A stretch of DNA of 64,000 nt from Excoecaria cochinchinensis (GCA_947683425.1 CANTUQ010000160.1:1755501-1819500), one strand, 5' to 3'; counted from the first letter of the stretch, positions 1-12,750 are shown. Notes: generated by a model not told the origin, from the letters alone. Program-made: numbers and translations.

Positions 1-1269
1 TCGAATAGGTCTAGAAAAATGGCCTAAGGAACTCGGTCCACTCCGCCGCTGCAAAGAAGGTGTCTATTTGCTCTAACACCCCTATCTACTGTAAGAGGGG
101 TCTCGATATGAATCGGCTGGAGCAAAATTGGGCGTAGGTTAAGGCCTTCAATCTACTCCTTAAATTGGGGTCATCCACTCTAGAGCCTGAGGCTTTGGGT
201 GCTCCTGTGGAGAATTGCATCTCGGAGGCATCCTGAAAAAAAAAAATTAAAGTTAGCTTATTTGAAAATTGTTTGACCATATTGAGGATAAATAATTTTT
301 TGCGTTTTCCATTATATTTTTTCAAAATTTCGGCAGTATCCCGGCTAGGATATGCCCAACCAAAATTTTTTAGGCAACATCTCCGTAAGGATGTGCCTAA
401 CTCCCTATATAAAAATAAGCAATTGACAGGCCTCAGGCCCCAACAGTAATTCACAACAATTCACAGGCATTTGCGACTCAACTATTTCGCAAAGCCAAAT
501 CATTAATATTTGCAATATTCATTATTGGCAACTTACACAATTTTTAAATTCTACATGCCATATATTTGTTTTGATTTTCCCTAGTTTGTTGTTTTTGTCT
601 CTTTTTTTTCTTTTTATTAACTAACGGTGCCTAAGAAAATATAAATATACAAATAAAAGTGCTGAATTTTATCTATATTTGAGAGCATACCTATTCATGG
701 CGTGTCTAAAACATAAATTTAAAAGAAAGAATTTAAGAAAAAGAGAGAAAAGTTATCAAAAACTAACCTATGAGTTGACAAACTAGTCTGAAAAAACACA
801 AAAAAAAACTTGAAGAACTCTAGACCCATACGTGCACTACTGTCCCGGGAGCATTTTGGCACAAATATTACACAAAATGAACAAGAAATAAAGAAAAAAA
901 TGCCAAAAAACTAAATTGAGGTGCCAATTAGCGAAGGAAGAAGAAAAGGAAAAGTGAAGGTGCGAGCGGCGGTGATGCTTATATAGCATCATATAACCGA
1001 TGGGCTGCCCGCTCCTTGAGCAAGTCATGAGACAGTCATGATGTCTGTCAGTCATTCAAACCTTTTTTTAATTAAAACCCTAATTTTATTCCTATGACCC
1101 GGGACAAAATTAATTCTAAAAATTTAGAAATACCCCTTGAATATTTTGAGCCTCGCCCTTTTTATGAGTGATGCATATGCCAAATCTCCTTTTCTGTAAG
1201 ACTTAACAAGACAAATGTGCAAAAATGACTCATGTATGTGAAATGTATATACCATGCAAAAAAAGGGGA
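1..1269. other. Unassigned AT-rich, transposon-like stretch
   Basis: I see no intact gene here. A minus-strand open stretch at about 86-230 follows a pyrimidine-rich, AG-ended tract that resembles a 3' splice site, so it may be a degraded exon of a mobile-element ORF. TATA-like motifs occur at 406-413 (plus strand) and 980-985. The last 200 bases, with a GACCCGGGACAAAAT stretch near 1097, resemble the start of a Tekay-type LTR but lack a matching end. The segment ends at the TSD of the solo LTR that follows. Confidence 0.4.
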
Positions 1270-2298
1270 AGAATTGTCATGGCCGGACTTGTACCCTAAA
1301 AGAATTAACTTAAATTGGCATGTGTGTGTGTGTATGTGTGAATTGAATGTGAGGTTTGGATTAAATTGATTGAAGGCAGGACTCAATTGAAAGGTTGGAA
1401 GGACCTAATTGTAATATAAGGGATTGTTAAGTGGCTATTGGGTAATTATATTATGTTAAGTTAATGGTTGATTAGTTTGCCTAATGATGCATTAGTTAAG
1501 AATAAAATAAGTAGGAATTGGTTAGTGGAGGCAGACTTTGGTGAGTGGAATCCGTGTGGCTTCTTGAGAGGATGCCACCTCCACCTTTGCATGCATGAGT
1601 TAACTAAGGAAAGGGAAAAGATTCATTTGTGTGATTTCAGTCAATTTTTCTATGTTCTTCTCTCTTCTTTCTTGCATGAGAATGAGCTTTAGAGAGGCCT
1701 TTAGTAGTGCATGCATATAGTTAATGGGAGCAAGAATTAAGGGTTAACTTAAGAGGTAAGTGAGTAAGTGCATAGTGTTCTCATCTTCTACTCTTCTTCT
1801 TGGTTTTGATTTGGTGTTGGAATGAGAATTGATGGATTGTGTTCAATTCTGGAATTTGTACTGGTTTTGCTAGCTGAAGAAGTGAAGAGAGATAAGGGAA
1901 AAGCTGTAATCGGAGAGCCGAGCGTCCGTCGAGATTAGGAGCTAAGGCGATAAGGTTTGGGAACAAACCCTAAATGTGTAAATTGTATGATTTGTATTGG
2001 TCCAATAGGGACTTTGGTATGAGCTGTATGTGTATGTGGTAATGTGTTTAGTGAATGAATTGCTTGAGAGCATGTATGCTATGTGTGAATTGGGATTGAT
2101 TATAAATTGTGCCAAAGATGAGTGTCAAAATAAGAAGGGAAATCAGGTATGTGCTAATTGAGTAAGTGGTTGATGTTTTTGGGTTGATTGCCAAAAGTGA
2201 GAATAAGATTTGAAGTCTTGATGTGGAAGGAGAATTGGACTGGAAAGCACAGCTGTGCTAGTGATAAAACATAGCTGTGTTATAGTGTTTTTGCATAG

Positions 2299-2626
2299 GT
2301 CACGGTGACAATGAAATTGATTGTGACCGTGAGGTATGCCTGAGTTCAATTCTGCATATTGGATTTTGGTATGTCACGGTGACAATGAAATCCATTGTGA
2401 CCGTGAGGTACCTAAGGGAGCATTATGTTTTGCAAAGTATGGATATGTCACGGTGACAATGAACTTCATTGTGACCGTGACATACCCTCAAGTTATATTC
2501 TGCCGAGAGTTGGGAACATGTCACGGTGACAATGAAATTGATTGTGACCGTGACCTGCCCCCAGTTTGCATTCTGTTTTGAACTTCAACATGTCACGGTG
2601 ACAATGAAATTCATTGTGACCATGAC
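2299..2626. repeat. Five-copy 72-74 bp array with conserved 35-bp palindrome
   Basis: Copies start at 2299, 2373, 2447, 2520 and 2592. Each opens with arm GTCACGGTGACAATGAA and closes with its near-inverse ending ACCGTGAC. The 37-39 bp between palindromes are much more diverged but still related: several contain ATTCTG. The copies are therefore tandem duplicates in which the palindrome has been kept and the linker has drifted. The array lies inside the solo LTR. Confidence 0.9.
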
Positions 2627-3418
2627 CTACCCTGTTTTGGCAATATAACCCTAATGTGTTTGGACTTTCTAACGATAAGGCTTTAAGCTGGAATGAAGAA
2701 CATTATGAGTAAGTGTTATGTGTGTATTAAGTAGTGTACATTTGCATACTATGTGATGGTTCTTGAATGCAATCAATTATGTGATTATTAACTATGAAAA
2801 ACGAATTGGAACCATATTGGGTATGCAAGTGTAATGCTTAGCTATGTGCTAATGCAAAGGTGAAGAGTGAATGTGATATGGGCTATCTACGTATGTGATG
2901 TGAAAAGTGATCAATGTGAACTGAATAATATGTTTAACAACTTAAGCCTGCGAGTCAAGTAGTGGATAGTTAGGCATGCCTATAGGGTCAAGTGCTGCAG
3001 CCCCAAGCGTTAAATGTGTCTGATTCCGTGGGAATCACAATGCGAAAACTATGCGAATAATCCTTGCTGGATTTTTATTATATGTGGAATGATGTCAAGT
3101 ACCTGAGGGTACCAATGCGTAAAAGTAATCTCGATGAGATTCTAGTACTTGAGTGGTACCAATGCGATACCTATTATCTGCGTCATTGAGTTGCAGGCTA
3201 ACCAACTAACTAATAAGTGGAAATGATTGTGACATAATATAGTAAACGATGTGAATATGTGAACTTGTGATTAATGCTTTATGATTGAATATAGTGTTGA
3301 ACCATGATATGTATGGAGTGGTGTTTGATGAGATAATTATAATTTGGCTTGATTGCTGGCATGCAATGTATGATAACCCTATTTGTGTGATAATTATTTG
3401 CTTTATATGAGTTCCCCA

Positions 3419-3463
3419 CTAAGCGTTATCGCTTAGTATGGATTTACTCTAATCCGTGCAGGT
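3419..3463 (+). other. Double-hairpin LTR module, copy 1
   Basis: CTAAGCGTTATCGCTTAG (3419-3436) forms a 7-bp stem with a TTAT loop. It is followed directly by a second stem, GGATT paired with AATCC, and then CAGGTA. The same two-stem order occurs in four other Tekay-like LTR insertions of this window, 380-690 bp from the LTR 3' end. A role near the R/U5 part of the transcript (RNA folding, 3'-end formation or dimerisation) is inference. Confidence 0.8.
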
Positions 3464-4073
3464 ACGGACGAGAGGCGACCGGAGGACGTCCCCGCATTTT
3501 GTACGGTCAACAGTAGGAAGTAGAAAGTGTAGGTTCTGGGTTTGATATTTTGGGATTTCTGTATAAGCTTTTGTACAATCGAATGTATAGCGGGTATGTA
3601 AAGGCATGTAATAATCTGATAACTATGAATGGTAACTTAAGAGTATAAATATGTATGAGCAATGCGTGTGGCCATGGAGAATGCACTATAAGTAGTTGGC
3701 ATGTGATGCATGAGTTAAGATCGTATGTGATGAAATTTTATTATTCAGGTTAAGCATGTGTTATGTTGTGTGTGTGCGGCCTTCTCTAACTAAGATTAGC
3801 TGAGCTAGTCTGTCATTAGGGAATGGGCGTCACAAGAATAATCTGTCTAAGTGATCCAAAGTTGAGGGGCAAGCTAATCGTGACTCGCTCGAGTCATGCC
3901 AGTCAGTCGCTGCCTGTCTATAAAAAGGCTTCCATTTTTCTTGGATTTTATGCCCCCCTTCATCTTAACTTTCTTAATCAACTTTTAGCCAGGTATTTTT
4001 CCTTTCTTCTTTTTCCTTTTTCTTTTCTGTTTTTTTTTTCCTTGTTTTATTTTCAGCACAAAGGTCCCCAACC

Positions 4074-5232
4074 ATGTCGAAATCAGCTCTTATCAAAATG
4101 TCTCGACTCTTGGATGACACCCGAACTTGGAAAAATTCCATTTTGACTCCTTATTCTAGCCCGAAATTCCTGAGGAGGATTAAACCCTATAGAAACCTCC
4201 TATTAGCTACTGCTCGCTACTAGGATCCTCAATTCCATGTTTTTATATTCTTCCATCAGGAATTATGCCCTTTGATCGAAGAATTAGCTGTGATTATCAG
4301 TGCAAGATTTTCCCTTAGCACTTTACCTTGCATCGCAAGCTGCTGGTAGGTTTGCTCAAGAGATGTAGCATGGGCTCTAGGTGTTTCACCTATCATAGCT
4401 GCTAGACTAGCACCCCAGGGTACCTTTTTTACTTTAGAACTGCTAATCGAAGCCCTTGATGACTTCTCATATGTGCCGCCTACCAGGCTAGTGTCATCTT
4501 GCTACTTTATCTGTCTAGGTATCTGACAGTGATCTCAGATGAATTACTTAGCGATTATCAACTGTTAGGTATTATCGAGGGCATACGTCATGGGATAACC
4601 CTTTCCCATTGACTCTTGCTGAGACAATTCTGGGCTTGGATGCTATTAGTGTTGATCCTTCTGCTTTCTTTATCGGAAGTCCCTTATTGCTCTAGGTAAG
4701 CATTTGTCATTATTTTCAAAAGTAGTGTGTCCCTTGTGGATTTTTGCACTAATTTTTCTAAATGAGAAATGCATCCTTTTCGGATTTTCACATAACCCTA
4801 TGCCTAATTTTTTCCTGCAGTGGTCCCAACCCATTCCAGCAGCTTTTTTTATGTGGTTTTGCTTGCCAAATATGGCTGCATGAGAAATTTAGATTAATAT
4901 CTGAGCCTCCTCCCAGAGTGATTAGCACCTACTCGCTAAGGCATTTCCTTTCCAGGTAGCATCTTTATACCTTTAAATCCCTTGATGAAAGCTTTGCTCG
5001 ATTGGCTACATTGATAGATGATGACATTAATTCTATGTGCCCTTGGCTACTTCCTCACTCTGTGACTCAGGATGGTCCTTCAAGATACGTTCCCCTATGT
5101 GGACTCTATAAAGTCACTTTTTGTATACTGCCCGTTGTGCTCGATAGTTTAGAGATCGACAAGATATTGTGCGGTGTCTATTATTTTTCTAGGGTGGCAT
5201 TTCTTCTATGGCATTCATTTCTAGGTATTTAA
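4074..5232 (+). pseudogene. Antisense extra ORF of the Tat element (plant-mobile-domain-like), degenerate
   Basis: The frame from ATG 4074 reads through two in-frame stops (around 4221 and 4350). It gives a protein like the extra ORFs of Tat-lineage gypsy elements: a basic N-terminus, then a DPQFHVF segment, then ELCPLIEELAVII. This matches the 'WDP..HVF....ELCPT.EEF' pattern of the plant-mobile-domain/aminotransferase-like family. A GT..AG interval at 4696-4820 with TTTTTCCTGCAG looks like an intron, and further coding-like blocks continue at 4820-4960 and 5002-5232. The neighbouring pol is on the opposite strand, as expected for the antisense extra ORFs known from Tat elements. It is broken by stops and unlikely to make a protein. 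The family call is from pattern memory, not a search. Confidence 0.5.
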
Positions 5233-5779
5233 AATTCTAGGTACGGCTACCAGTTAGGAGGAACATTTCAAAGATTGAGGATTGTGATTTTACCACTTCA
5301 ACCGCATATAAGAGGTGGGTGATTAGCCCTATAAAGGTGGGTGATTAGCCCTACAGCTAACACTAGGACTCATTGATGTAAGCAGTTGGCTGGTGAGAGT
5401 GGTAGAGGATAGCTATTTAAATTCAATAAAGAACAACGCTTTTTTTTAATAAAAGAACTGGATAACATGATTTGAATTGCTCGATTTTATATCTTATTAC
5501 ATAATTGTGTACATTTCACATGATTTTATTATACATGATCATCATTTAATATAGACTCAAAAATGCCAAACAACACCTAATCTCAGAATAAACCTTATAA
5601 GTATCAAACTCCTGTTTTCCATCAGCTTTCTTGGTTTTTCTCAATTAGATATTTTCTCTCAACCCCTAATTTTTGCCCAGGATGCCTTTTTCGATTTTCA
5701 CCCTAGCAGGGTGACTAATTTTAGTAAGGTTGCCTTTTTTCGATTTTTGACCCGTGGGGCTTTTAATCTCTTCTTTTGA
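5233..5779. other. Gap between Tat extra ORF and pol
   Basis: No gene is visible. The stretch contains a 19-bp direct repeat (GGTGGGTGATTAGCCCTA core) at about 5313-5332 and 5335-5353, then AT-rich DNA. It probably belongs to the untranslated 3' part of the broken Tat element. Confidence 0.4.
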
Positions 5780-8690
5780 TTTTTTTTTTTTGTCTTTAAC
5801 CATGGAACCTTTTCAGTCTATCAATATTGACTGCCTCTTTGAACTCATTTCCATCGCTGTCTGTCAAGATTGTGGCTCCTTTTAATAACAACTTCTTTAA
5901 CACAAAATGACCTTCCCAAGTTGGCCTGAACTTTCCTCGGATTTCTGGCACTCCTGGCCTCATCTACTTGAAGACTAGATCCCCTTCTTTAAAAAGATTG
6001 GGCTAGCCTCTTCTGATAGACCTAGTTGTGGTAGTAGGCTCGCATTCTACCCTTATCTAATAAGTTCAATTGCAGTAATCATTTATGTGCCCATTCTGCC
6101 TCTAGTGTCTTGGCTTCCAAAACCACCCTTAAGGATTGAAGTTCTCCTTCTACTGGTAACACTGCTTCTGTCCCATATACCAGAGAAAACGGTGTAGTTT
6201 CTATTGAGGTTCTGACAGTGGTTCTATAACCCTAGAGTGCAAAAGGTAGCTTCTCTGCCTAATCTTTGTACATCTGGACCATTTTGGATAAAATCCTCTT
6301 GACATTATTATTAGCTGCCTCAACTGCCCTGTTGGCTTGAGGTCTATATAGAGAAGACTTATGGTGTTGGGCACCATATTTCAGGAGCATTTTCTTAGTT
6401 TCGGCCTAGAATTGTACCCCGTTGTCGGACACGATGTGATGTGGGAAACCATATATACATAATGGGTTTCGTTCGATAAATCTGGCCATTTCCTAGGCCC
6501 ACTTTCTTGAAGGATTCTGCCTCTACCCATTTAGTGAAATAGTCGATGGCGACTATAATATATCGGTGTCCATTGGATGCTATTGGATATATTTCCCCTA
6601 TTATGTTTATTCCCCAAGCTACAAATGGCCATGGAGACGTAAGGTTGCATAGTTCAAAAATGGGTAAGTGTCTCAATTCGGCATATTGTTGGCATAGCTG
6701 ACACTGCTTGTATTTGGCCATATCCATGGTAAGCCGAAAGAAGCCTTGACGCATGATCTTCTTTGCTAGAGTTAATCCGTTCATGTGAGCTCCACAAACT
6801 CCAGCATGAGTTTCTTCTATAACCTTTCTAGCCTCCCTCTCATCCAAACATTTTAGCTGAATACTATTGGCTTGTCATTTGTATAATGCACCATCGATAC
6901 TGATAAACTAGGTAGAGAGTTTGTGAATCATCTCTAGTCTTTTTCGATAGCTTCTTTTGGGAACTCTAACTTTTCCGAATAGTTTTTCATATCGAAATAC
7001 CATGGCTTTCTAGTGGTCTCAACTTCCATTACCTTTTCAATCTCAAAGCATGGCCTGTCGGAACTAGAGATTAACACTGGTAACATGACTATTTTATTCG
7101 GGTTATCCCACAAAGACACTAAAGTTATGAGAGCGTTTGCCAACCGGTTCTTATCACTAGGGACGAAATGAATAGTGCAAGTCTCGAATTGGTTGCTTAA
7201 CCTCCTTAAATACTCTACGTATGGGATTAGCTGTTCTTCCTTAATAGACCATTCACCTCAAATCTGATAAATTACCAATTATGAGTCTCCAGAAACTTCC
7301 GCAGTTTTTGCCTCAAGGCTAACAAGGCATCCATTCTAAAAATGCAAGCTTCATATTTGGCTTTATTATTAGTGGATTTATACCTTAACTTCTTGGCCAA
7401 CTGAAGCTTTTCTCCACCTGCCCCCTTGTTTTTAACTGCTCTGTCAAAGAACATATGCCATCCTTGTATTGCAATGGCTGTGATGTCTTCATCTGGGAAA
7501 TTATACTCGACCAGGTCTCCTTCAATGGGATGCTCTGCTAAGAATTCTGCTACAACCCGGCCTTTAATGGTCTTTCTGGTGATGTATTCAATGTCGAATT
7601 CTTGTAACAATAGCAACCATCTTCCTAGTTTTCCTAGTAAAGAGGGTGCTTCTTAAAGATACCTAAGAGGATTCTACTTGGCAACGGCCTGAACCTTATA
7701 AGAATGAATGTAATGACTCAATTTCTTAGAAGCCCAAATTACAGCTAGGCAAATTTTCACAACCTCATAATACTTAACCTCATATAGGAGAAACTTCTTA
7801 CTAAGGTAATAGAATGCGAATTCTACTCTAAACTCATCCTCTTGAGCCATCATAGCACCTACCAAACTATCTTTTATGGTGAGATATAGGATTAAAGGTT
7901 TGACTGGTTGAGGCAGCCTTAGAACTGGCCGGTTTAACAGGTAATCCTTAATAGTATCAAAAGCCTTCTGGCAGTCGTCATTCCATATTACTGGCTAGTT
8001 TTTCCTGAGAAGTTTAAAGATTGGCTCACAAACCAAAGTGAGCATGGCAATGAACCTGCTGATGTATTATAATTTCCCTAAGAAACTTCTGACATCCTTT
8101 TGGTTCTGGGGTACCAGCATTTCTTTGATGGCTTTAACCTTATCGGGATCAATCTCAATTCCTCTCTGGCTTACAACATATCCCAAAAGCTTACTTGAGG
8201 TGACTCCAAAGATACATTCTTAGGGTTCAATCAAAGGTTGTACTTATTGATCGTCTGAAAGAAATTTTCTAAAGCTTCGAAGTGACCCTCTCGAGTGGTA
8301 GACTTAATCATCATATCATCGACATACACCTCTACTTCTTTGTCAATTAAATCATCCAAGATCTTAGTGGCCATTCTTTGATAGGTCGCTCTGGCATTCT
8401 TTAACCTGAAGGGCATAACTCTGTAAGCAAATGTCCCCCAGTCGGTAATGAAAGTTATCTTGATACGGTCTGTAATCTTATTAAGGATCTAATTATACCC
8501 AATGTATCCATCCATAAAACTGTACATCATACAATCAGCTGCGCTGTCTACCAGAACATCGATGTGAGGTAAGGGGAAGTCATCTTTTAGATAAGCCTTG
8601 TTCAAGTCTCAATAATCCACACATACACGGACTCTCCCATCCTTTTTAACTACAAGAACTACATTGGCTAGCGATGTTCGGTACTGAACC
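5780..8690 (-). pseudogene. Tat-lineage Ty3/gypsy pol remnant (RT, RNase H, second RNase H, integrase)
   Basis: Read right to left, the minus strand gives reverse transcriptase starting near 8690 (an LANVV-type motif, then VKKDGRVRVCVDY), the YVDD catalytic motif near 8315, and an RNase H region (about 7900-7640). A second RNase H with WHMFFD and NNKAKYEA follows (about 7600-7280). Integrase has an HHCC-like finger (HAGVCGAH...CQLCQQ) and VAIDYFTKWVEAE (6847-6480), with a C-terminal region reaching about 5800. The second RNase H is typical of the Tat lineage of Ty3/gypsy. Many stops and frameshifts make it non-functional. It is cut off upstream of RT at about 8690, where copia sequence on the other strand begins. 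No gag, protease or LTR of this element can be recognised nearby. Confidence 0.8.
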
Positions 8691-10618
8691 TCTACCAAGA
8701 TTGTTGTGTCTTCTCAAGAGACATGTAACGCCCTAAAAATTTTGACGTTGTGAACAGTGCTTGATAGGTCAAAATTTTATAAAAGGTAAATTTTTGACGC
8801 ATGAGAGGTGAAATTTTTCCTTAAAGCTACCCAATTTAATTATTCAAATAAATTTTAGACAAATATATAAATAAATATATAAATATGCTTACATGTAAAT
8901 AGATAAGAAAATATATCACAAGAATAATAAGTAATTAGGCAAATAAAATAATTATAACATGTGATAATTTTTATAGGTCTAGAATTATCCATATATTTGA
9001 TATTAAGCTAGAATTTGTGGGAATTATAAGAAGTGGAAAAAGAAAAGAGAGAAAAAGTCACAGAAGGGAGGGAGAATGGGAAAGAGACTGAGGAAGAGAA
9101 AGAGAGAGAGAGGGAGAGAGAGAGACGGCGGAGCACGACAGAATGGTCGAGGAGGCTGGCGATGGTCGAAGGCGAGCAACTAGCTCCTCGCAATGCTAAT
9201 CTCAGCGTCTTATTCCCCGTCGTGACGTCACCGTTCCATGAGAGCGGGAGGAAAACGGCGAGCTTCTTCTGCATTTTTCGGCCAGCTCTGGCGGTGAACG
9301 ATGACACAAATGGCACAACGGGACTCCTGGAGGGCAGGCGAATCTTTCGATACTCATGGGTGGTCCTCAATCGCCAGCGATGAGCAGATCAGCGTTAGGA
9401 AGAACTGAGATCTCCGACATCGATTTCGATGAATTGAAGGGCAGTCATGGCGCGTGACCACCAGAAAAGCAACCCTGACGCTTTAAGCTTCCTTTCGGTG
9501 GTTTTGGTGCCTTCGATGAGACTCTGGCGAGGCTCCGGTGATGGTGGAGAGACCAAAATATGCAGAAAATTGGTATGTGGCTACCAAATCTACTTTTCTA
9601 AGTGGTTTTTACATAAGTTAAAATTTGTTAAGAGTGTGATTTTACTAAATGCATTATGTGAACAATATGTTTGTTGGATTCCATTGATTTGCTGGCTGTA
9701 TTGTCATGAGTTTTGGCATAGCTTATCAGAAATTAAATTAAGACTTACAGAATTGCGGGTTGAATGAAAAGAATTGGAAAATTGTCCGTATTTGGGAAAG
9801 TAGAACAGTATTTGTAAAATTGAAGAAATATAGGTTAATTTATAAGTTAGGATTTAAATTGTATATAATTTTTATAATAGTTAAATTATGACACATAAAT
9901 CAGATTAGTAATTAAATTTGTAAATAACATAACAATAATTAAATCTATATATATATAAATGGGTATCATAATATGCAAATCTAGGTAATGGTAGTGTAAT
10001 TGTTAATACGTGAAGAATTGGTGGAAAATTTAAATGTTAAGTGGGAAATCCAAATATGCTTATTAAAGGTTTGAATTAAGGATAGTTCATTAGTATTAGG
10101 CTGAACATATGAGAGGATTACATTAGATGTACCTATGTATATATGCACATATATAATTGTGAAATTAACATAAACATATTAGTAAGTTTTGTAGTAAGTT
10201 TTAGACTGTTTGGTATATTTGATTTGGTTTAGCTATTTATTTTTCAGCTGATAGGAATTTGCTTGAATTTGATACTCAATATTTAGCTTCATATTCTATT
10301 GGTAAACACTCGTGTAAATAGTTACCCAACATTTTGCTGCTGCATTAGATTTCTTATATGTATGGTTTAAGCTTATTGGTAAGGTGAAAAATCTGTAGTG
10401 CTATATTGTTAATAAGTATTAGTTTTAGGTTTGTTAAGGTTAGGACAGCCACTGAAATTTTATATTCTTATATACATTCATTGGTTTTGGACAGCTTGCA
10501 AGCACTAGTATTTAGGCTGGAAAATACATAAGAAAATAGGCATCTAGGTTTTGAAATTAAAATCACTAGTACATAGTTGAATTGAAGGTGGATTAAAAAG
10601 TAGTTATAAAAAAAAAAA

Positions 10619-10638
10619 TATATATATATATATATATA
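10619..10638. repeat. TA microsatellite
   Basis: About ten TA repeats inside the solo LTR. Confidence 0.9.
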
Positions 10639-11340
10639 GAAGTAAGGACTATAAAAAGGTAAACTTTTAATTTAGTAAAATTATAGAGAATAAAATATAA
10701 ATTAACCATATTACTGTTAGATAAAGGACTAAAGGGTATTTTAAGCAGGTTCATGGTAAGTGAATGAATTAGAGAAAGTGAGTGAGTTTAACAAATAATA
10801 AGTGTAGTTAAGTATACCTAAAGATAATTGTAATAATAAAATCAAATAAATTGTTAAAAAAATCAAAGTGTCAGCTCGTGAACAAAAGTAAATGGGTTAT
10901 ACGCGTTTAAATGAGGTAACTTGTGAAAAGAATTAGATTAGTGAAATATAGTGAATACCTATATAAACAATAATGCATAATTGGTTTAGTACGAAATGAA
11001 CTTAGTTTGATGAAATAAAAATAAAGGTGAATTGGAATGGGAAGAAAGAGTGGTGGCCGAGTGTATACTTGTATATATGAGGTATATTATGATCGAAGAT
11101 TTCCACCGGATTAATACTAGGGCCAAAATAGTAAATTAAAAAGTGAATTGGTGAACGTAAAATAATTGTGTGAATCAAAGAATTAAATGTATGACCTAAG
11201 AAGTTAGATAGCAAGTATGGGAGTAAATGTGGATTGAGAAACTAAAAAGTAACTGAATGACAGAAGTAAAGTTGAATAATAAAATAGTAAAGCTAATAAA
11301 GAGATGTTAATTAATAGATAAGAGTGAAAAAAATTTAAAG

Positions 11341-11344
<4 letters not shown>

Positions 11345-11402
<58 letters not shown>
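11345..11402. repeat. TA microsatellite (about 29 units)
   Basis: Uninterrupted AT dinucleotide run inside the solo LTR. Confidence 0.95.
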
Positions 11403-11408
<6 letters not shown>

Positions 11409-12063
11409 CTAAAAAGTTAACAAATGCATATTAATGTCTTAAATTATGAAATAGCTGATAGTTCTGTGATAAGAATTTTAATTAAATAGATGGTATTGAT
11501 AAATAATCTTATGAAATTAATGATTAGATGAAGTAGCTTTAGGTATGTATACAAACTTCATACTCACTAATGTGTACTGCATACATGTATATATATTAGT
11601 GGGTATTATTGGATTAGATGAAAGCTAGAATAATTGTTAATGTAGGAATAAAACATTAACTGCTATGTTATAAGCTTTTTGACTGTTTAATAATCCATGA
11701 AATTAGTATAATAATGCATGATGAGTGTGTTTTGTACATTATCAAAATGCAAGGAGATCTTAGTTATTGACTTGGAAAGTTGATTATAAATGTTTTATGA
11801 AGTTTCAGCTATTTAGAAGAATATTGAATGTATCGCATAAATATTGTTTACCTTACAATCATTCATATTTAATTCGGAGTTAAGTAAATAATTTATAGTT
11901 AAATAATAATTGGTATATTAACTGTAAATAGTTATGTTATATAAATGAAAAGAGAGAGTAATTTGCGACCTCAATACGAAAACATTATAATTCATGTATG
12001 TTTAAATTTGTACATGTATACTTAATATTTTATGCCTTGGATAAGTAAATTTGGTAGTCACCA

Positions 12064-12115
12064 CTAAGCATAAAGCTTAGCGCGTGGTTTACCCTCGCAC
12101 AGGTCTAAAATAGAA
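12064..12115 (+). other. Double-hairpin LTR module, diverged copy
   Basis: CTAAGCATAAAGCTTAG (12064-12080) keeps a 6-bp stem with a changed ATAAA loop. It is followed by a GCGCGTGG...CTCGCACAGGT segment that matches the second-stem-plus-CAGGT layout of the other copies. The primary sequence has diverged but the pairing is kept. Confidence 0.65.
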
Positions 12116-12750
12116 ATCAAGTGAATTATAGCACTATTCCAAAGGAGTAATGTGGGATGGAAACCATGGCAAGGAGGCATTAAGAATAAGATTCTTGGGA
12201 ATGGATTACTTGAATCCCATTACTAGTTGGCATGTATACTCCATAGATAATTGGGATACTATTGTATCGAAGATTTTGTATCAAAATCAAACAATTATTT
12301 ATAGCTAATAGTTTTGATGTATTAATATTGTATCTTTGTATTTTGTATATTTGAATTGAGTATTGAAAGTGGATGTTATAAGTATATTATAATTTATGGT
12401 GTGTGTGAGATTGGACCTAAATTGGAGGATGGGCAAACTTGTGTTGGAGTTTGAATTGAAAGCAGGGTGAATGAGTATTTATGATTATTTGAAGTTTAAG
12501 GATTTTCTATTTATAGGGGGATAGGCAATATTATAGAGGAAATTCTGCCGAAATTTTGGTAGAATTAAGTGGCATATTTGTATTTTGAATTGAATGAGTA
12601 GTAAAACTAAATTGTTATAGGATAGTTGGGCATAGTTAGGAAAAAAAATTACCTGGATTTTACAATAATCTTAAGAGTAGTTTTAAGACAATCCAGTAAT
12701 CGTACAATAACATTGGAACCGTAGTGTGCGTATAGTATAAGGGTGTTACA

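Larger units (their letters stand above)
1275..3834 (+). mobile_element. Solo LTR, Tekay-like Ty3/gypsy (2560 bp)
   Basis: The segment begins TGTCATGGCC and ends GGGCGTCACA, and is bounded by identical 5-bp repeats AGAAT (1270-1274 and 3835-3839). No primer binding site or internal domain follows, so this is a solo LTR left by LTR-LTR recombination. Its length nearly equals the 2570-bp LTR of the gag-only element at 18390. Two features lie at corresponding places in both: a palindrome cluster 1.0-1.35 kb from the start (2299-2626) and the double hairpin about 415 bp before the end (3419-3463). The plus orientation follows from the hairpin order. Assignment to the Tekay/Del lineage is inferred from these shared parts, not from coding sequence. 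Confidence 0.85.
8724..12750 (+). mobile_element. Solo LTR, Tekay-like (4027 bp)
   Basis: The segment begins TGTAACGCCC and ends GGGTGTTACA, with identical TSDs AGACA at 8719-8723 and 12751-12755. It interrupts the RT/RNase H coding region of Copia-1; copia codons continue on both sides. The double-hairpin module is at 12064-12115. A GA-rich and then GC-richer block (9030-9560) carries overlapping open frames on both strands but no recognisable protein. The rest is AT-rich with long TA runs. Unlike related LTRs here, I see no palindrome cluster in it. Confidence 0.88.

Noticed and set aside
2336..2581. 81-aa ORF with repeated CHGDNEI-CDRE phrases
   Set aside because: It is a translation of the palindromic array; step sizes of 72-74 bp do not keep the frame, and it lies in a solo LTR.
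2299..2626. CRISPR array
   Set aside because: The repeat-spacer look is real, but the DNA is plant-like, there are no cas genes, and the 'spacers' are diverged copies of one another.
9008..9383. Overlapping 120-aa and 116-aa ORFs on opposite strands
   Set aside because: Low-complexity GA-rich block in a solo LTR with no recognisable protein features.
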